A stretch of 64,000 nucleotides of DNA from Campylobacter fetus subsp. testudinum 03-427 (GCA_000495505.1 CP006833.1:1178001-1242000), one strand, 5' to 3'; shown: positions 38,303-46,513, counted from the first letter of the stretch. Notes: generated by a model from the letters alone, not told the origin. A program made the numbers and translations.

Positions 38303-38315
38303 TCATATTCTTTTT

Positions 38316-38347
38316 AAGGCGGTTTAGTTTTGTCGTCTAACCGCCTT
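38316..38347. repeat. Hairpin in the leader of the replication-like gene
   Basis: Nine-base stem AAGGCGGTT / AACCGCCTT around a TAGTTTTGTCGTCT loop. On the plus strand it is followed by TTTGTTTTTTG, so it could terminate plus-strand transcription. On the minus strand it lies just before the AAAAAG site and ATG of the replication-like gene and could restrict its translation. Confidence 0.65.
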
Positions 38348-38358
38348 TTGTTTTTTGT

Positions 38359-38637
38359 TTATTCAGCTTGATGAGGTTGTTTTGCTAAAATCTCATCAGG
38401 CTTTTTACTTTTGTAGCATTTGGAAAGATAATCTCTAGCCTTTTGTCTTTGCTCATTATCTTTAAAATATGCTACTTTAAAATTACTTTCTTTGTTTTTA
38501 ACTCTCGTAATCAACCCCTTACGCTCTAATATCACAAAATATTGGTTAGCATTAGATATTTTAAAATCCGTTGCCGTTACTAGCTTACCAGTATTCAGCA
38601 TACAATATAAAATATTATAGCTATGTTTAGTTTTCAT
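38359..38637 (-). CDS. Small winged-helix-like protein
   Basis: I take the ATG at 38635-38637 because a perfect AAGGAGGTGG lies before it, giving 92 residues (MKTKHSYNIL...). The segment VTATDFKISNANQYFVILERKGLITRVK (split over two helices and a wing-like hairpin) is typical of a winged-helix DNA-binding domain. The C-terminal tail is Lys-rich. It may control the replication-like gene that follows 56 bases later. Family name unknown. Confidence 0.65.
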   Translation of the reverse strand: MKTKHSYNILYCMLNTGKLVTATDFKISNANQYFVILERKGLITRVKNKESNFKVAYFKDNEQRQKARDYLSKCYKSKKPDEILAKQPHQAE

Positions 38638-38701
38638 TAAGCCCACCTCCTTTGCTTGGCTTTGTTTTCTTATTATTTTTGTTATCAAGCTTAACTAGCA
38701 T

Positions 38702-38917
38702 TTAAGCCCCTTTATTCATTAGGTTAGATAACACGACTTCCACTTCTTTTGCTGGATAAAGAACTTTTTTACCTACTTTAAGAAACGGAAAGTATTCGGC
38801 TTTAAAATTGCCGTATTCATCGTATTTAAAGCTATCCATTCTAAGATGAGCTAAATGCGATACGCTGATACCTGTTAAGTCTGACAACTCTTTTGGGGTG
38901 TAAAATTGTTTTACCAT
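38702..38917 (-). CDS. AlpA/excisionase-like helix-turn-helix protein
   Basis: Small DNA-binding protein of 71 residues with the MerR/AlpA-type start FYTPKELSDLTGISVSHLAHLR (helix-turn-helix, about 6-27) and a wing FLKVGKKVLYPAKEVEVVL. Proteins of this form act as excisionases or activators of the integrase in tRNA-integrated elements. Ribosome site AAAAGGATT upstream. A gap of about 210 bases separates it from the upstream 290-residue gene and may hold a promoter. Confidence 0.75.
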   Translation of the reverse strand: MVKQFYTPKELSDLTGISVSHLAHLRMDSFKYDEYGNFKAEYFPFLKVGKKVLYPAKEVEVVLSNLMNKGA

Positions 38918-39130
38918 ATTAATCCTTTTTCAATTTCATAAGCACTGTATAAAATGCTTATGTTGTAATGGAATTGTAGGTAAATATTGAAATTAAGTAA
39001 ATAAGAAAATTGTAAATATTTATGCAAAATAATCTATCTCATTTTGTAAGTTTTTTATGCAATTTCAGACAAGTTATTTTTATGAAATGAGTTGTAGTAT
39101 CTTAAAGGTTGAGTATTTTTTTACTCAACC

Positions 39131-40003
39131 CTAAACAAATAATTTGCTAGTGATTTTTATAAAGTTGCGTTGTAGGTTGTAGTCTGTTTCTATGGCGGTT
39201 ATTAGGCTGTTTTTATTGATTATTGATTTAACTTTTAAATTTACAAAGAATTGCAAGTCGTTTAAATATTCTCTAATCATACCTTTTATGTCATCTGCTA
39301 GTAAATACCTTTTTCCGGCTTTTGTAGCTCTTTTGTTGATGTTTTGTTCCGAATAACAATTGCGGGGGAAATAAAAGTTATCGAATTCATATAATGCGCG
39401 GAATAGATTATCTAAAGGTTCGGTATTAGGTTTATCGTCTTGGTCGGAATAATCCAAATTTGCAATAGCGTCTCTTTGGTTTGAAACATACGTTTTAAGC
39501 GTATCTATCGCCCCTGCTACTGCTTTTGGCGTAGTATCTACTTCATAGAGTTCATTTAATTCGGCAATAGCCATTATTATAATTTGCTTTAAACTCAAGG
39601 CTACACAAACTCTACATAAATTTAACTCTTTACTATCACCTTTAAATAATTTATGATTTGATATGTCACTAAATATTCCCTTTAATTTTTCGTTTGCTGT
39701 TTTTTCTATTCTTTTATTTAATATTATTGGTGATGTTTTACTTAACGGCATTTCGTATAATATTTGCTCTCGTATTACGTATAATATTGTGTTTGATATT
39801 TTATTTAATGTTCTGTATAGTGTTTCATCTAAATCTAATGAAAAATGATCTGAATTATCTTTTAAATCATCACTTAATTTTAAGTGGTCTATTTTGATAT
39901 CCTCTAAAACGTTTTTTGTTTTATCAAAGCCTTTTAAAAAAATACCAGCAAATCCTACAGCTTCCAGCAAATCATAAGCTGTGTTTTGATACGGTCTTGC
40001 CAT
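39131..40003 (-). CDS. Hypothetical 290-residue protein beside the integrase
   Basis: Family not recognised. Predicted soluble and almost all helical, starting MARPYQNTAYDLLEAVGFAG. It is rich in Leu, Asn, Asp and Lys, with a conserved-looking segment DNFYFPRNCYSEQNINKRAT near 213-232. There is no signal peptide or membrane helix. It begins nine bases after the integrase stop behind GAGGTAAG, so integrase and this gene are one operon and it may take part in recombination, element maintenance or host interference. No catalytic motif is visible. Confidence 0.7.
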   Translation of the reverse strand: MARPYQNTAYDLLEAVGFAGIFLKGFDKTKNVLEDIKIDHLKLSDDLKDNSDHFSLDLDETLYRTLNKISNTILYVIREQILYEMPLSKTSPIILNKRIEKTANEKLKGIFSDISNHKLFKGDSKELNLCRVCVALSLKQIIIMAIAELNELYEVDTTPKAVAGAIDTLKTYVSNQRDAIANLDYSDQDDKPNTEPLDNLFRALYEFDNFYFPRNCYSEQNINKRATKAGKRYLLADDIKGMIREYLNDLQFFVNLKVKSIINKNSLITAIETDYNLQRNFIKITSKLFV

Positions 40004-40012
40004 TTTCTTACC

Positions 40013-41257
40013 TCATCGTATTTCAAATTTAGCTATTTGTAACGGTTCTAAATCATTGATAAAATCAGAATACCATTCATAAGCTATTAATTGCTGTTCT
40101 AGTTTAAAACTTCTATCATAAGCACTTGCTACTTTACCTTTTATCGTTGTCGTACTGTGCGCTAAGCATAGCTCTATTAACTCGCTACTTAGATTATGCT
40201 TATGTTCGTTATCTGCCATTATCGTGCTAAATGTAGCCCTAAAGCCGTGTGTAGAGTGCTTACCTTTGTAGCCCATATCGTTTAAAGCCTGTAGCATAGT
40301 GCAGTCGCTCATTATCCCTTTATTATTTACCATACCAAAAACGTAATCATTTACTTTAAATGTTTTTTGAGACTCTATTATCTCTAAGACTTGAGAGCTT
40401 AAGGCGGTTAAATGTGTTCGTTTCATTTTCATAATTTCAGAACTAAAACGTATAAAAGTAATGCCGTTTTTTACTTCGATATCGCTCCATTTTAAATTTA
40501 GTATTTGGTTTTGTCTTTGAGCTGTAAGCATAGTAAAAAATAGTGCGTTTTTAACAGTAGGGTTCTTATACGTATTTATACTGCATATAAGCTCTTTTAT
40601 CTCTGCTGGTTCAGTTATGGCTGAACGTGGCTTACTAACCTTTTGTTGATTGTAAAAAACAGCTGTTGCAGGTGTTGGATTTGCTTCTACCACACCTAAA
40701 GATAAAGCGTACTTAAATATTCCGTTTATTACCATTTTTACACGTTCAGCGGTTTCTCTAGTGCCTTTTGCCTCTATACTTAGCAGTAAATCAACTATGC
40801 TTTTATAACTTATTTTGTTGATTTGTTTATCGCCTAAAGTATCTTTTATGTAGTTTTTATAACGCCCTTGCTCTTTTTGAGCAGTTTTAATCGCTAGTTT
40901 GTTGTTTCTAGTTTTAAAGTACTCATCTGCTAATTTACCAAAATCAGGGCTGATACTTTCTTTGGCTTTTAGTATAAGCTCTTGTTGAAGTGTCCTGACT
41001 TTATGTCTGGCTTTATTTAGGTTGGTATCTGGATACACCATTTCTTGATTGTACTCATCTGTAATGGAGTGAAAATTAGCATTAATTTTTATTTTGTATT
41101 TCTTTATACTCCTACCTTTTAAGTTCGGTTTGTAGATAAACAAGTAAAGATTAGCAACTCCACCTAATGCGTATTTGCTAAATTTACCACCTTTATACTC
41201 TAGCTTTTTAACGTCGCTATCTTTTAATGGCGTCGTTTGTCTTATCGTTGTTGTCAT
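40013..41257 (-). CDS. int: Tyrosine recombinase / integrase (P4-like)
   Basis: Site-specific recombinase of 414 residues. The N-terminal DUF4102-like arm-binding part (about 20-95, KYALGGVANLYLFIYKPN) is followed by a core-binding domain (about 105-205) and the catalytic domain. Active-site residues are visible: Arg in LTAQRQNQILNLKW, HGFRATFS (H-x-x-R), the second His in LAHSTTTIKGK, and Tyr in SAYDRS. Length and order match P4/CP4-type integrases that use tRNA 3' ends. Strong ribosome site AAGGAGGTG. Intact, so excision may still be possible. Confidence 0.93.
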   Translation of the reverse strand: MTTTIRQTTPLKDSDVKKLEYKGGKFSKYALGGVANLYLFIYKPNLKGRSIKKYKIKINANFHSITDEYNQEMVYPDTNLNKARHKVRTLQQELILKAKESISPDFGKLADEYFKTRNNKLAIKTAQKEQGRYKNYIKDTLGDKQINKISYKSIVDLLLSIEAKGTRETAERVKMVINGIFKYALSLGVVEANPTPATAVFYNQQKVSKPRSAITEPAEIKELICSINTYKNPTVKNALFFTMLTAQRQNQILNLKWSDIEVKNGITFIRFSSEIMKMKRTHLTALSSQVLEIIESQKTFKVNDYVFGMVNNKGIMSDCTMLQALNDMGYKGKHSTHGFRATFSTIMADNEHKHNLSSELIELCLAHSTTTIKGKVASAYDRSFKLEQQLIAYEWYSDFINDLEPLQIAKFEIR

Positions 41258-41287
41258 CGCACCTCCTTTTTTTTAATCTCTAAACTC

Positions 41288-41371
41288 TCAAAGGCGTTGT
41301 CTTGGTGCTTTGCGGTGGATTTTGGTAACCCCATTGCAAAAACACGAGGTAACCCTTTAAGAGCCACCATT
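41288..41371. repeat. Right-end repeat C, copy 1
   Basis: About 84 bases starting TCAAAGGCGTTGTCTTGGTG, nearly identical to 41692-41787, as direct repeats around the 75-residue gene. Contains GGTAACCCC and GGTAACCCT motifs and ends GAGCCACCAT. It lies upstream of the integrase ATG and could carry integrase binding or control sites. Confidence 0.88.
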
Positions 41372-41378
41372 ATTTAGT

Positions 41379-41606
41379 CTAATTCTTGGTTACTAAATCA
41401 TCTAAATCATCACTTATTTTGAATAAAATACTACTTATTAGCCCATTGACTGCTGATATTTGCTTGTCATTTGGTATGCTATAATATAACGAATCTACAA
41501 ATCCGGATACTAAGTACTCTAAGCCTAAAATATCCCTTTGTAATTGTTCGTGTTTTAACACATCGATACCAGCTACAGACTCTTTCTTTTCTACTGCTTC
41601 ACTCAT
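41379..41606 (-). CDS. Hypothetical 75-residue protein between duplicated repeats
   Basis: No family recognised. Starts MSEAVEKKESVAGIDVL behind AAAGGA, with a helical body and acidic C-terminus (ISDDLDDLVTKN). It is the most tRNA-proximal gene of the element and is enclosed by the two copies of repeat C, as though inserted by duplication of the block. Soluble; role unknown. Confidence 0.6.
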   Translation of the reverse strand: MSEAVEKKESVAGIDVLKHEQLQRDILGLEYLVSGFVDSLYYSIPNDKQISAVNGLISSILFKISDDLDDLVTKN

Positions 41607-41691
41607 CGTAAATCCTTTAAGATAATTTTATGACTTTAGTAGATTTCTTGTTGCAGTTACTAACAAACTGACATTTTTCATTTCTCAACTT

Positions 41692-41787
41692 TCAAAGGCG
41701 TTGTCTTGGTGCTTTGCGGTGGATTTTGGTAACCCCATTGCAAAAACACGAGGTAACCCCTCAAGTAACCCTTTAAGAGCCACCATT
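41692..41787. repeat. Right-end repeat C, copy 2
   Basis: Second copy of the block at 41288-41371, with about 11 extra bases that add another AGTAACCC unit, so it holds three GTAACC motifs in a row (two GGTAACCCC, one AGTAACCCT). Position about 105 bases from the attR core suits recombinase arm sites. Confidence 0.88.
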
Positions 41788-41890
41788 TGCATAAAAAACT
41801 AAGAAAATGTAAGCATTGTCAAGAATGGCAAAAGCCTTTCAAACGTTGCAACTAAGTACTTCTGAGAACTGTAAGGAAATCTTAAGAATA

Positions 41891-41911
41891 ATGTAGTGGT
41901 GGGTTCACCAG
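41891..41911. repeat. Right attachment site (attR core)
   Basis: 21 bases identical to the left copy; bases 41897-41911 are the 3' end of the tRNA, including the encoded CCA, and 41891-41896 lie just beyond it. The tRNA remains complete on this side. Confidence 0.9.
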
Positions 41912-41973
41912 GACTCGAACCTGGGACCATCCGGTTATGAGCCGGATGCTCTAACCAACTGAGCTATGAACCC
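41897..41973 (-). tRNA. tRNA with CAT anticodon (probably elongator Met)
   Basis: 77 bases including encoded CCA. The minus strand folds as a standard cloverleaf: acceptor GGGTTCA / TGAACCC, D arm GCTCAGTTGGTTAGAGC, anticodon stem ATCCGG / CCGGAT with loop CTCATAA (anticodon CAT at 41937-41939), and T arm CCAGGTTCGAGTCCTGG. Base-paired position 1 and the A73 before CCA exclude initiator type. The choice between elongator Met and Ile2 (lysidine-modified CAT) is uncertain from sequence. It is the integration target of the element. Confidence 0.92.
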
Positions 41974-41991
41974 ACTTGAATTGAAGTTGGA

Positions 41992-41997
41992 ATTATA
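41992..41997 (-). promoter_or_regulatory. -10 element of the tRNA gene
   Basis: Minus-strand TATAAT following AAGATA, 19 bases before the tRNA 5' end, which leaves a short leader. Confidence 0.65.
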
Positions 41998-42056
41998 TAT
42001 CTTTTTTACTTAATAAATACTTAATTCCAACCACTCAAGCGACTCAAGCATCAAAT

Positions 42057-43565
42057 CTAACTCTCGATTCTTTGCTTCATTTTATCAAATTCTTCACCTA
42101 TCACGGATAAATTTGGCTCGTGTGACATTTTTTCTATCATATCATTATATTTATTTACAAGAGCTATAGCCGTGCAAGCAAATACAAATCCTGGAAGTAG
42201 CTCATAAACAACACTACTTAAACCAAAACTTATCCATAAAAGTACGCTTATACCACCAACTAGCATACCAACTAAAGCAGATAATGCGCTCATATGACGA
42301 GAATACAAACTAAACAAAAGCACCGGTCCAAAACTAGCGCCAAATCCAGCCCATGCGTTGCCTACTACTCCAAGAACAGTATCAGTAGAGTTAAACGCTA
42401 TCAAAGTAGCGACTACAGCCACCACAACGACGGCAAAACGACCTACTAAAACTTGAGTTTTTTGGCTAACTTCTTTTTTATAAAACGCAAATATAAAATC
42501 CCTTGTAATAGAGCTTGCACTTACTAAAAGCTGACTTGATATAGTACTCATTATCGCGGCTAAAACAGCAGATATGATCACGCCAACTATAAATGGATGG
42601 AACAATACTTCTCCTAGTTTTAAAAACACCGTTTCAGGATCTTTTAAAGGCATTCCTATTTGGTTGAAATAGACAAAGCCTATAAGTCCGCTAGCCATAG
42701 CTCCGATAAGTCCTAAAACCATCCACGATATACCGATAAATCTAGCTTTATCCAGCTCTTTTGAGCTACGTATAGCCATAAACCTAACTATTATATGAGG
42801 TTGTCCAAAATACCCAAGCCCCCAAGCAAGAAGCCCAAGCACTCCAAGAAAAGTCTGTCCCGCAAATAAATTTAAATGATCTTTCCCAGCCATTTGAGAA
42901 TATTTCGATAATTCAGTAAAAAATGAGCTATCACTCGGAGTATTTAAATTTAAAAAAGCAACTACTGGTATCAAAACAAGCACCAAAAACATAAGAGTGC
43001 CTTGAAACGCATCTGTTAAACACACTGCTTTAAATCCACCAAAAAACGTATAAAACACGACTATAAAAAGTGTAAAAATAGCTCCCAAGCTAAAATTCAG
43101 TCCAAAAAAGCTCTCAAAAGTTTTGCCTCCAGCGATTATCCCGCTGCTTACATAAAGCGTAAAAAATACAAGTATAAAAACGCCAGAGATGATACGAAGC
43201 ACCTTTGTTCTATCTTTAAATCTATTTTCCAAGAAATCTGGTATAGTTATGCTATCACTCGCGACTTCAGTATAAATTCTTATACGTTTTGCAAGGTATT
43301 TATAGTTTGCCCATGCTCCAATGCTAAGTCCGATAGCTATCCACATATTTGCTATACCACTTAGATATAAAGCTCCTGGTAGTCCTAAAAGCATCCAACC
43401 GCTCATATCGCTAGCTCCAGCACTCAGCGCAGTCATAACAGGACCTAAACTTCTATTATCAAGTAGATACTCATTTAGGCTTGAACGTTTATTATAAGAC
43501 ATTCTGCCTATCATAAGCAAAACACCAAAGTACAGTGCAATCGCTATATAAACACCAAAACTCAT
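42057..43565 (-). CDS. putP: Sodium/proline symporter PutP (first paralogue)
   Basis: Sodium:solute symporter family protein of 502 residues with about 13 membrane helices. It shows the PutP pattern [38 protein letters not shown] near 33-70, the SITIPDFLENRF segment, and ASSITRDFIFAF. It is strongly similar throughout to the PutP at 58768-60243. Unlike that copy, it has no putA next to it and is transcribed alone, so it may serve proline uptake as an osmolyte or under other control. Confidence 0.88.
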   Translation of the reverse strand: MSFGVYIAIALYFGVLLMIGRMSYNKRSSLNEYLLDNRSLGPVMTALSAGASDMSGWMLLGLPGALYLSGIANMWIAIGLSIGAWANYKYLAKRIRIYTEVASDSITIPDFLENRFKDRTKVLRIISGVFILVFFTLYVSSGIIAGGKTFESFFGLNFSLGAIFTLFIVVFYTFFGGFKAVCLTDAFQGTLMFLVLVLIPVVAFLNLNTPSDSSFFTELSKYSQMAGKDHLNLFAGQTFLGVLGLLAWGLGYFGQPHIIVRFMAIRSSKELDKARFIGISWMVLGLIGAMASGLIGFVYFNQIGMPLKDPETVFLKLGEVLFHPFIVGVIISAVLAAIMSTISSQLLVSASSITRDFIFAFYKKEVSQKTQVLVGRFAVVVVAVVATLIAFNSTDTVLGVVGNAWAGFGASFGPVLLFSLYSRHMSALSALVGMLVGGISVLLWISFGLSSVVYELLPGFVFACTAIALVNKYNDMIEKMSHEPNLSVIGEEFDKMKQRIES

Positions 43566-43633
43566 CTCAACCTCCGATGCGATAATGTTGGCGCATTCTA
43601 CCTAATTTAAGTTTAAAAATATCTATTTTTTTG

Positions 43634-43639
43634 TATAAT
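43634..43639 (+). promoter_or_regulatory. -10 element of the amino-acid ABC operon
   Basis: TATAAT preceded by TTTTTTTG, 35 bases before the TTG start of the permease gene. The upstream T-run is typical of Campylobacter promoters. Confidence 0.7.
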
Positions 43640-43673
43640 TTACGCTTATTCTAAATTTAAACAAGGCTTTAAA

Positions 43674-44393
43674 TTGACAAATTTGCTTAATGAAAAATCT
43701 TTTAAATTTCTTTTTTCTATAGCCATTATAGTTATAGGAATTTACTATACTTATCCTATTGATATCACAGAAGCTCAAAGAGACGCTTATATAGATTCGT
43801 ATCTTACTACGCTAGGTCTTACTTTAGGTGGTATTTCTATAGGTATCGTACTTGGCTTTATACTAGCTTTTTTAAAATTTTTAAATATCAAAATTCTATC
43901 ATTTATCATAGATGAATACATAGATATAATTCGCGGCACTCCTGTACTTTTGCAACTTATGATATTTGCTTTTGTCATACTTGCTACGCTTAGTGATAAC
44001 TTTTACGCCGCGGTAATAGCTCTTGGATTAAACAGTTCTGCATACGTCGCTGAGATCGTAAGAAGTGGTATAAATAGTGTAGATAAAGGTCAAATGGAAG
44101 CAGCACGCGCAATGGGGCTTAATTACAGCGTTTCTATGCGCCAGATCATCTTTCCACAAGCTATCAAAAATATACTTCCTGCTCTTGCAAACGAGTTTAT
44201 AAGCTTGTTTAAAGAGACTTCAGTCGTCGGACTTATAGGTATATTTGACCTCACTATGCAAAGTAAAAGCTTGCAAGCAACACTCTTTAGTCCTGAGCCT
44301 ATATTATTTGCCGGAGTGATTTATTATGCAAACGTTAAACTCTTTTCTCTTCTTGCAAAACTTTTAGAAAATAGGCTAAACAAAAATGATTAA
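43674..44393 (+). CDS. Polar amino-acid ABC transporter permease
   Basis: HisM/GlnP-type inner-membrane subunit, 239 residues, about five helices. The EAA loop that contacts the ATPase reads EAARAMGLNYSVSMRQIIFPQAIKNILPAL (two parts) around residues 142-171. The start is TTG at 43674 behind AAGG; no nearby ATG is in frame. It overlaps the ATPase gene by eight bases. Substrate cannot be fixed, but the family moves glutamine, glutamate, aspartate, cystine or arginine. Confidence 0.9.
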   Translation: MTNLLNEKSFKFLFSIAIIVIGIYYTYPIDITEAQRDAYIDSYLTTLGLTLGGISIGIVLGFILAFLKFLNIKILSFIIDEYIDIIRGTPVLLQLMIFAFVILATLSDNFYAAVIALGLNSSAYVAEIVRSGINSVDKGQMEAARAMGLNYSVSMRQIIFPQAIKNILPALANEFISLFKETSVVGLIGIFDLTMQSKSLQATLFSPEPILFAGVIYYANVKLFSLLAKLLENRLNKND

Positions 44394-45114
44394 GATAGAA
44401 AATTTAGTAAAAAACTACGGAAATTTAAAAGTTTTAAACAACATAAGCACCGAGATAAAAAAAGGTGAAGTAGTGGCTATCATCGGACCTAGTGGCGGCG
44501 GAAAAAGTACGTTTTTACGCTGTATCAACCGTCTTGAAGAGCCAACAAGCGGTCATATTTTTATAAACGGTGCGGATATCTTAGCCCCAAAAACAAATAT
44601 AAACAAAATTCGCCAAAAAGTCTCTATGGTATTTCAGCATTTTAATCTTTTTGCCAACAAAACTGTGATGCAAAATCTAACTCTTGCCCCACTTCAAACA
44701 GGACTTTGCGACCTAAAAACAGCGAACGACAGAGCAAGCGATCTACTAAAAAAAGTAGGACTTTGCGATAAAGCAGATGCTTATCCACACAAACTAAGCG
44801 GTGGACAAAAACAACGCATAGCCATAGCTAGAAGCCTTGCTATGGAGCCTGATATCATACTTTTTGACGAGCCAACAAGTGCGCTTGATCCAGAGATGAT
44901 AGGTGAAGTTTTGAGCATTATGAAAGATGTTGCTAGTGGTGGCTTAACAATGCTTGTAGTAACTCACGAAATGGGATTTGCTAAAAATGTAGCAAATAGG
45001 ATATTTTTTATGGATAAAGGCGTTATAGCAGTCGATGATACGCCAAAAAATATATTTGGAAACTGTACTCATCAACGTTTAAATGAGTTTTTAAACAAGA
45101 TATTAAATCACTAA
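44386..45114 (+). CDS. Polar amino-acid ABC transporter ATP-binding protein
   Basis: GlnQ/HisP-type ATPase of 242 residues. Walker A is GPSGGGKSTFLRC (about 34-46), Q-loop FQHFNLFANKTV, signature LSGGQKQRIAIARSL, Walker B IILFDEPTSALDPEM and H-loop VVTHEMGFA. All motifs are intact. It sits between its permease and its binding protein in one operon. Confidence 0.93.
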   Translation: MIKIENLVKNYGNLKVLNNISTEIKKGEVVAIIGPSGGGKSTFLRCINRLEEPTSGHIFINGADILAPKTNINKIRQKVSMVFQHFNLFANKTVMQNLTLAPLQTGLCDLKTANDRASDLLKKVGLCDKADAYPHKLSGGQKQRIAIARSLAMEPDIILFDEPTSALDPEMIGEVLSIMKDVASGGLTMLVVTHEMGFAKNVANRIFFMDKGVIAVDDTPKNIFGNCTHQRLNEFLNKILNH

Positions 45115-45134
45115 AATAAAAAAGGAAGATCATA

Positions 45135-45863
45135 ATGAAAAGTTTTTTTAAATTTATCGTTGCTATTTTTTTAGCAGCAAGTTTTACAAATGCCGCAGAT
45201 GTATTAAAAGTAGGTACAAATGCTACGTATCCGCCATTTGAGTATATAGACAACCAAAATCAAATCACTGGTTTTGATATGGAACTTGTAGATGCTATAA
45301 GCAAAAAGGCGGGATTTGAATACAAAATAGTAAATATGAGCTTTGACGCTCTAATCCCTGCTTTAAAAGCTGGAAAAATAGACGCAGTAGCATCTGCTAT
45401 GAGTGCAACTCCTGATCGAGTAAAAGCGGTTGATTTTATAAAACCTTACTATACTACGGAAAATTTATTTATCAAACAAGCTAAAAATGCGGATTTAACA
45501 TCTAAACAGAGCTTAGAAGGTAAGAAAATAGGCGTTCAGCTAGGAACAGTTCAAGAAACAGCAGCTCGCGCTATAAAAGGTGTTAAAGTTATGGCAAATG
45601 AAGATATATTTGCAGCTATAATGGCGCTTAAAAACGGTAAAGTTGATGCTGTTTTAGTAGATAGTTCTATAGGCTACGGCTATCTAAAGAAAAACGAAGA
45701 TTTGGTTGAATTTTTAAAAGAACCTGATGGCAGTGAGGGTTTTTCTATAGCTTTTGATAAAAACAAACACAAAGATTTAATCGAAAAAATCAACCAAACC
45801 ATAGAAGAGCTAAAAAATGACGGAACTTACAATAAACTTCTTGAAAAATACGATCTAAAATAA
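45135..45863 (+). CDS. Periplasmic amino-acid-binding protein
   Basis: Solute-binding protein family 3, 242 residues. Signal peptide about 1-20 (cleavage near TNAADV), then the family start VLKVGTNATYPPFEYIDNQNQITGFDMEL (split), the DAVASAMSATPDR segment that holds the ligand carboxylate-binding Arg, and VQLGTVQETA. No lipobox, so it is soluble in the periplasm. The ribosome site AAGGAAG is seven bases upstream. It completes the three-gene transporter operon and is followed by a terminator. Confidence 0.92.
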   Translation: MKSFFKFIVAIFLAASFTNAADVLKVGTNATYPPFEYIDNQNQITGFDMELVDAISKKAGFEYKIVNMSFDALIPALKAGKIDAVASAMSATPDRVKAVDFIKPYYTTENLFIKQAKNADLTSKQSLEGKKIGVQLGTVQETAARAIKGVKVMANEDIFAAIMALKNGKVDAVLVDSSIGYGYLKKNEDLVEFLKEPDGSEGFSIAFDKNKHKDLIEKINQTIEELKNDGTYNKLLEKYDLK

Positions 45864-45865
45864 CT

Positions 45866-45884
45866 CAGCCCTATTTCGGGGCTA
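45866..45884 (+). terminator. Terminator of the amino-acid ABC operon
   Basis: Short stem AGCCC / GGGCT around TATTTCG just after the binding-protein stop, with a weak T tract after it. thiE starts about 20 bases later, so some read-through is likely. Confidence 0.6.
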
Positions 45885-45904
45885 GTTCAAATTTAAGGGC
45901 TAAA

Positions 45905-46513
45905 ATGTGCAAACTATACGTTCTAACAGATAGTAAGCTAACACCGCAAAATACTATCTTTGACCAAATTTTAGAGTTACTAAATTCAGGTGTAAAACTA
46001 GTCCAATACAGAAACAAAATGCAAAATCACGATATGAAATTACTCAAATCCGTAGTTCATTTATGTGATGATTTCAACGCAAAACTTATCATAAACGATG
46101 ATCCGTTTTTAGCCAAAACTTGCGGAGCACACGGTGTTCATATCGGAAAAGACGATGAAAATATAAAAAAAGCAAAAGAGTTGCTAGGTAAGAATTCCGT
46201 CATAGGAGTTAGTTGCTACAACGATATAAATTTAGCGCTGAAAGCTCAAAAAGATGGCGCTTCTTACGTTGCTTTTGGAGCGATGTATCCAAGCAAAACA
46301 AAGCCAAACGCTCCTCTTTGCGACCACGATACTATAAAAAAAGCAAAAGAAATTTTAGGTGCTCCTATCTGCGTTATAGGCGGAATAAATGAACTAAATT
46401 TGAAAAAAGTTAGTGATTTAAAGCCTGATTTGATAGCTATAATAAGTGCTGCTTACTCTCCAAAAAGTATCAGCGAAAATATATCAAATTTAAATAAAAT
46501 TATAAGGAATTAA
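45905..46513 (+). CDS. thiE: Thiamine-phosphate synthase ThiE
   Basis: Joins hydroxymethylpyrimidine diphosphate and thiazole phosphate to make thiamine phosphate. TIM barrel, 202 residues. Substrate motifs include KLVQYRNK, IINDDPFLAKTCGAHGVHIGKDD (two parts, pyrophosphate/Mg site), YVAFGAMYPSKTK and VIGGINELN. The family motif usually read GPIFPTxTK is AMYPSKTK here. uppP starts immediately after its stop, so they are co-transcribed. Confidence 0.9.
   Translation: MCKLYVLTDSKLTPQNTIFDQILELLNSGVKLVQYRNKMQNHDMKLLKSVVHLCDDFNAKLIINDDPFLAKTCGAHGVHIGKDDENIKKAKELLGKNSVIGVSCYNDINLALKAQKDGASYVAFGAMYPSKTKPNAPLCDHDTIKKAKEILGAPICVIGGINELNLKKVSDLKPDLIAIISAAYSPKSISENISNLNKIIRN

Larger units (their letters stand above)
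34523..41911. mobile_element. Integrated genetic element in a tRNA 3' end
   Basis: About 7.4 kb between two copies of a 21-bp direct repeat. The right copy covers the last 15 bases of the tRNA plus six downstream bases. Contents, from the tRNA inward: 75-residue orphan, tyrosine recombinase, 290-residue unknown, AlpA/excisionase-like HTH, small winged-helix-like protein, replication-initiator-like protein, 21-bp iterons, 38-residue membrane peptide (opposite strand), a 100-residue unknown and a toxin-antitoxin pair. The recombinase lies next to the intact tRNA, as in most tRNA-integrated islands. There are no capsid, tail, lysis or type IV secretion genes, so it is not an ordinary prophage or ICE; an integrated plasmid or satellite-like element fits best. 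Confidence 0.88.

Noticed and set aside
34523-41911. Prophage or conjugative element
   Set aside because: There are no capsid, terminase, tail, lysis, VirB or relaxase genes; only an integrase and a replication-like gene.
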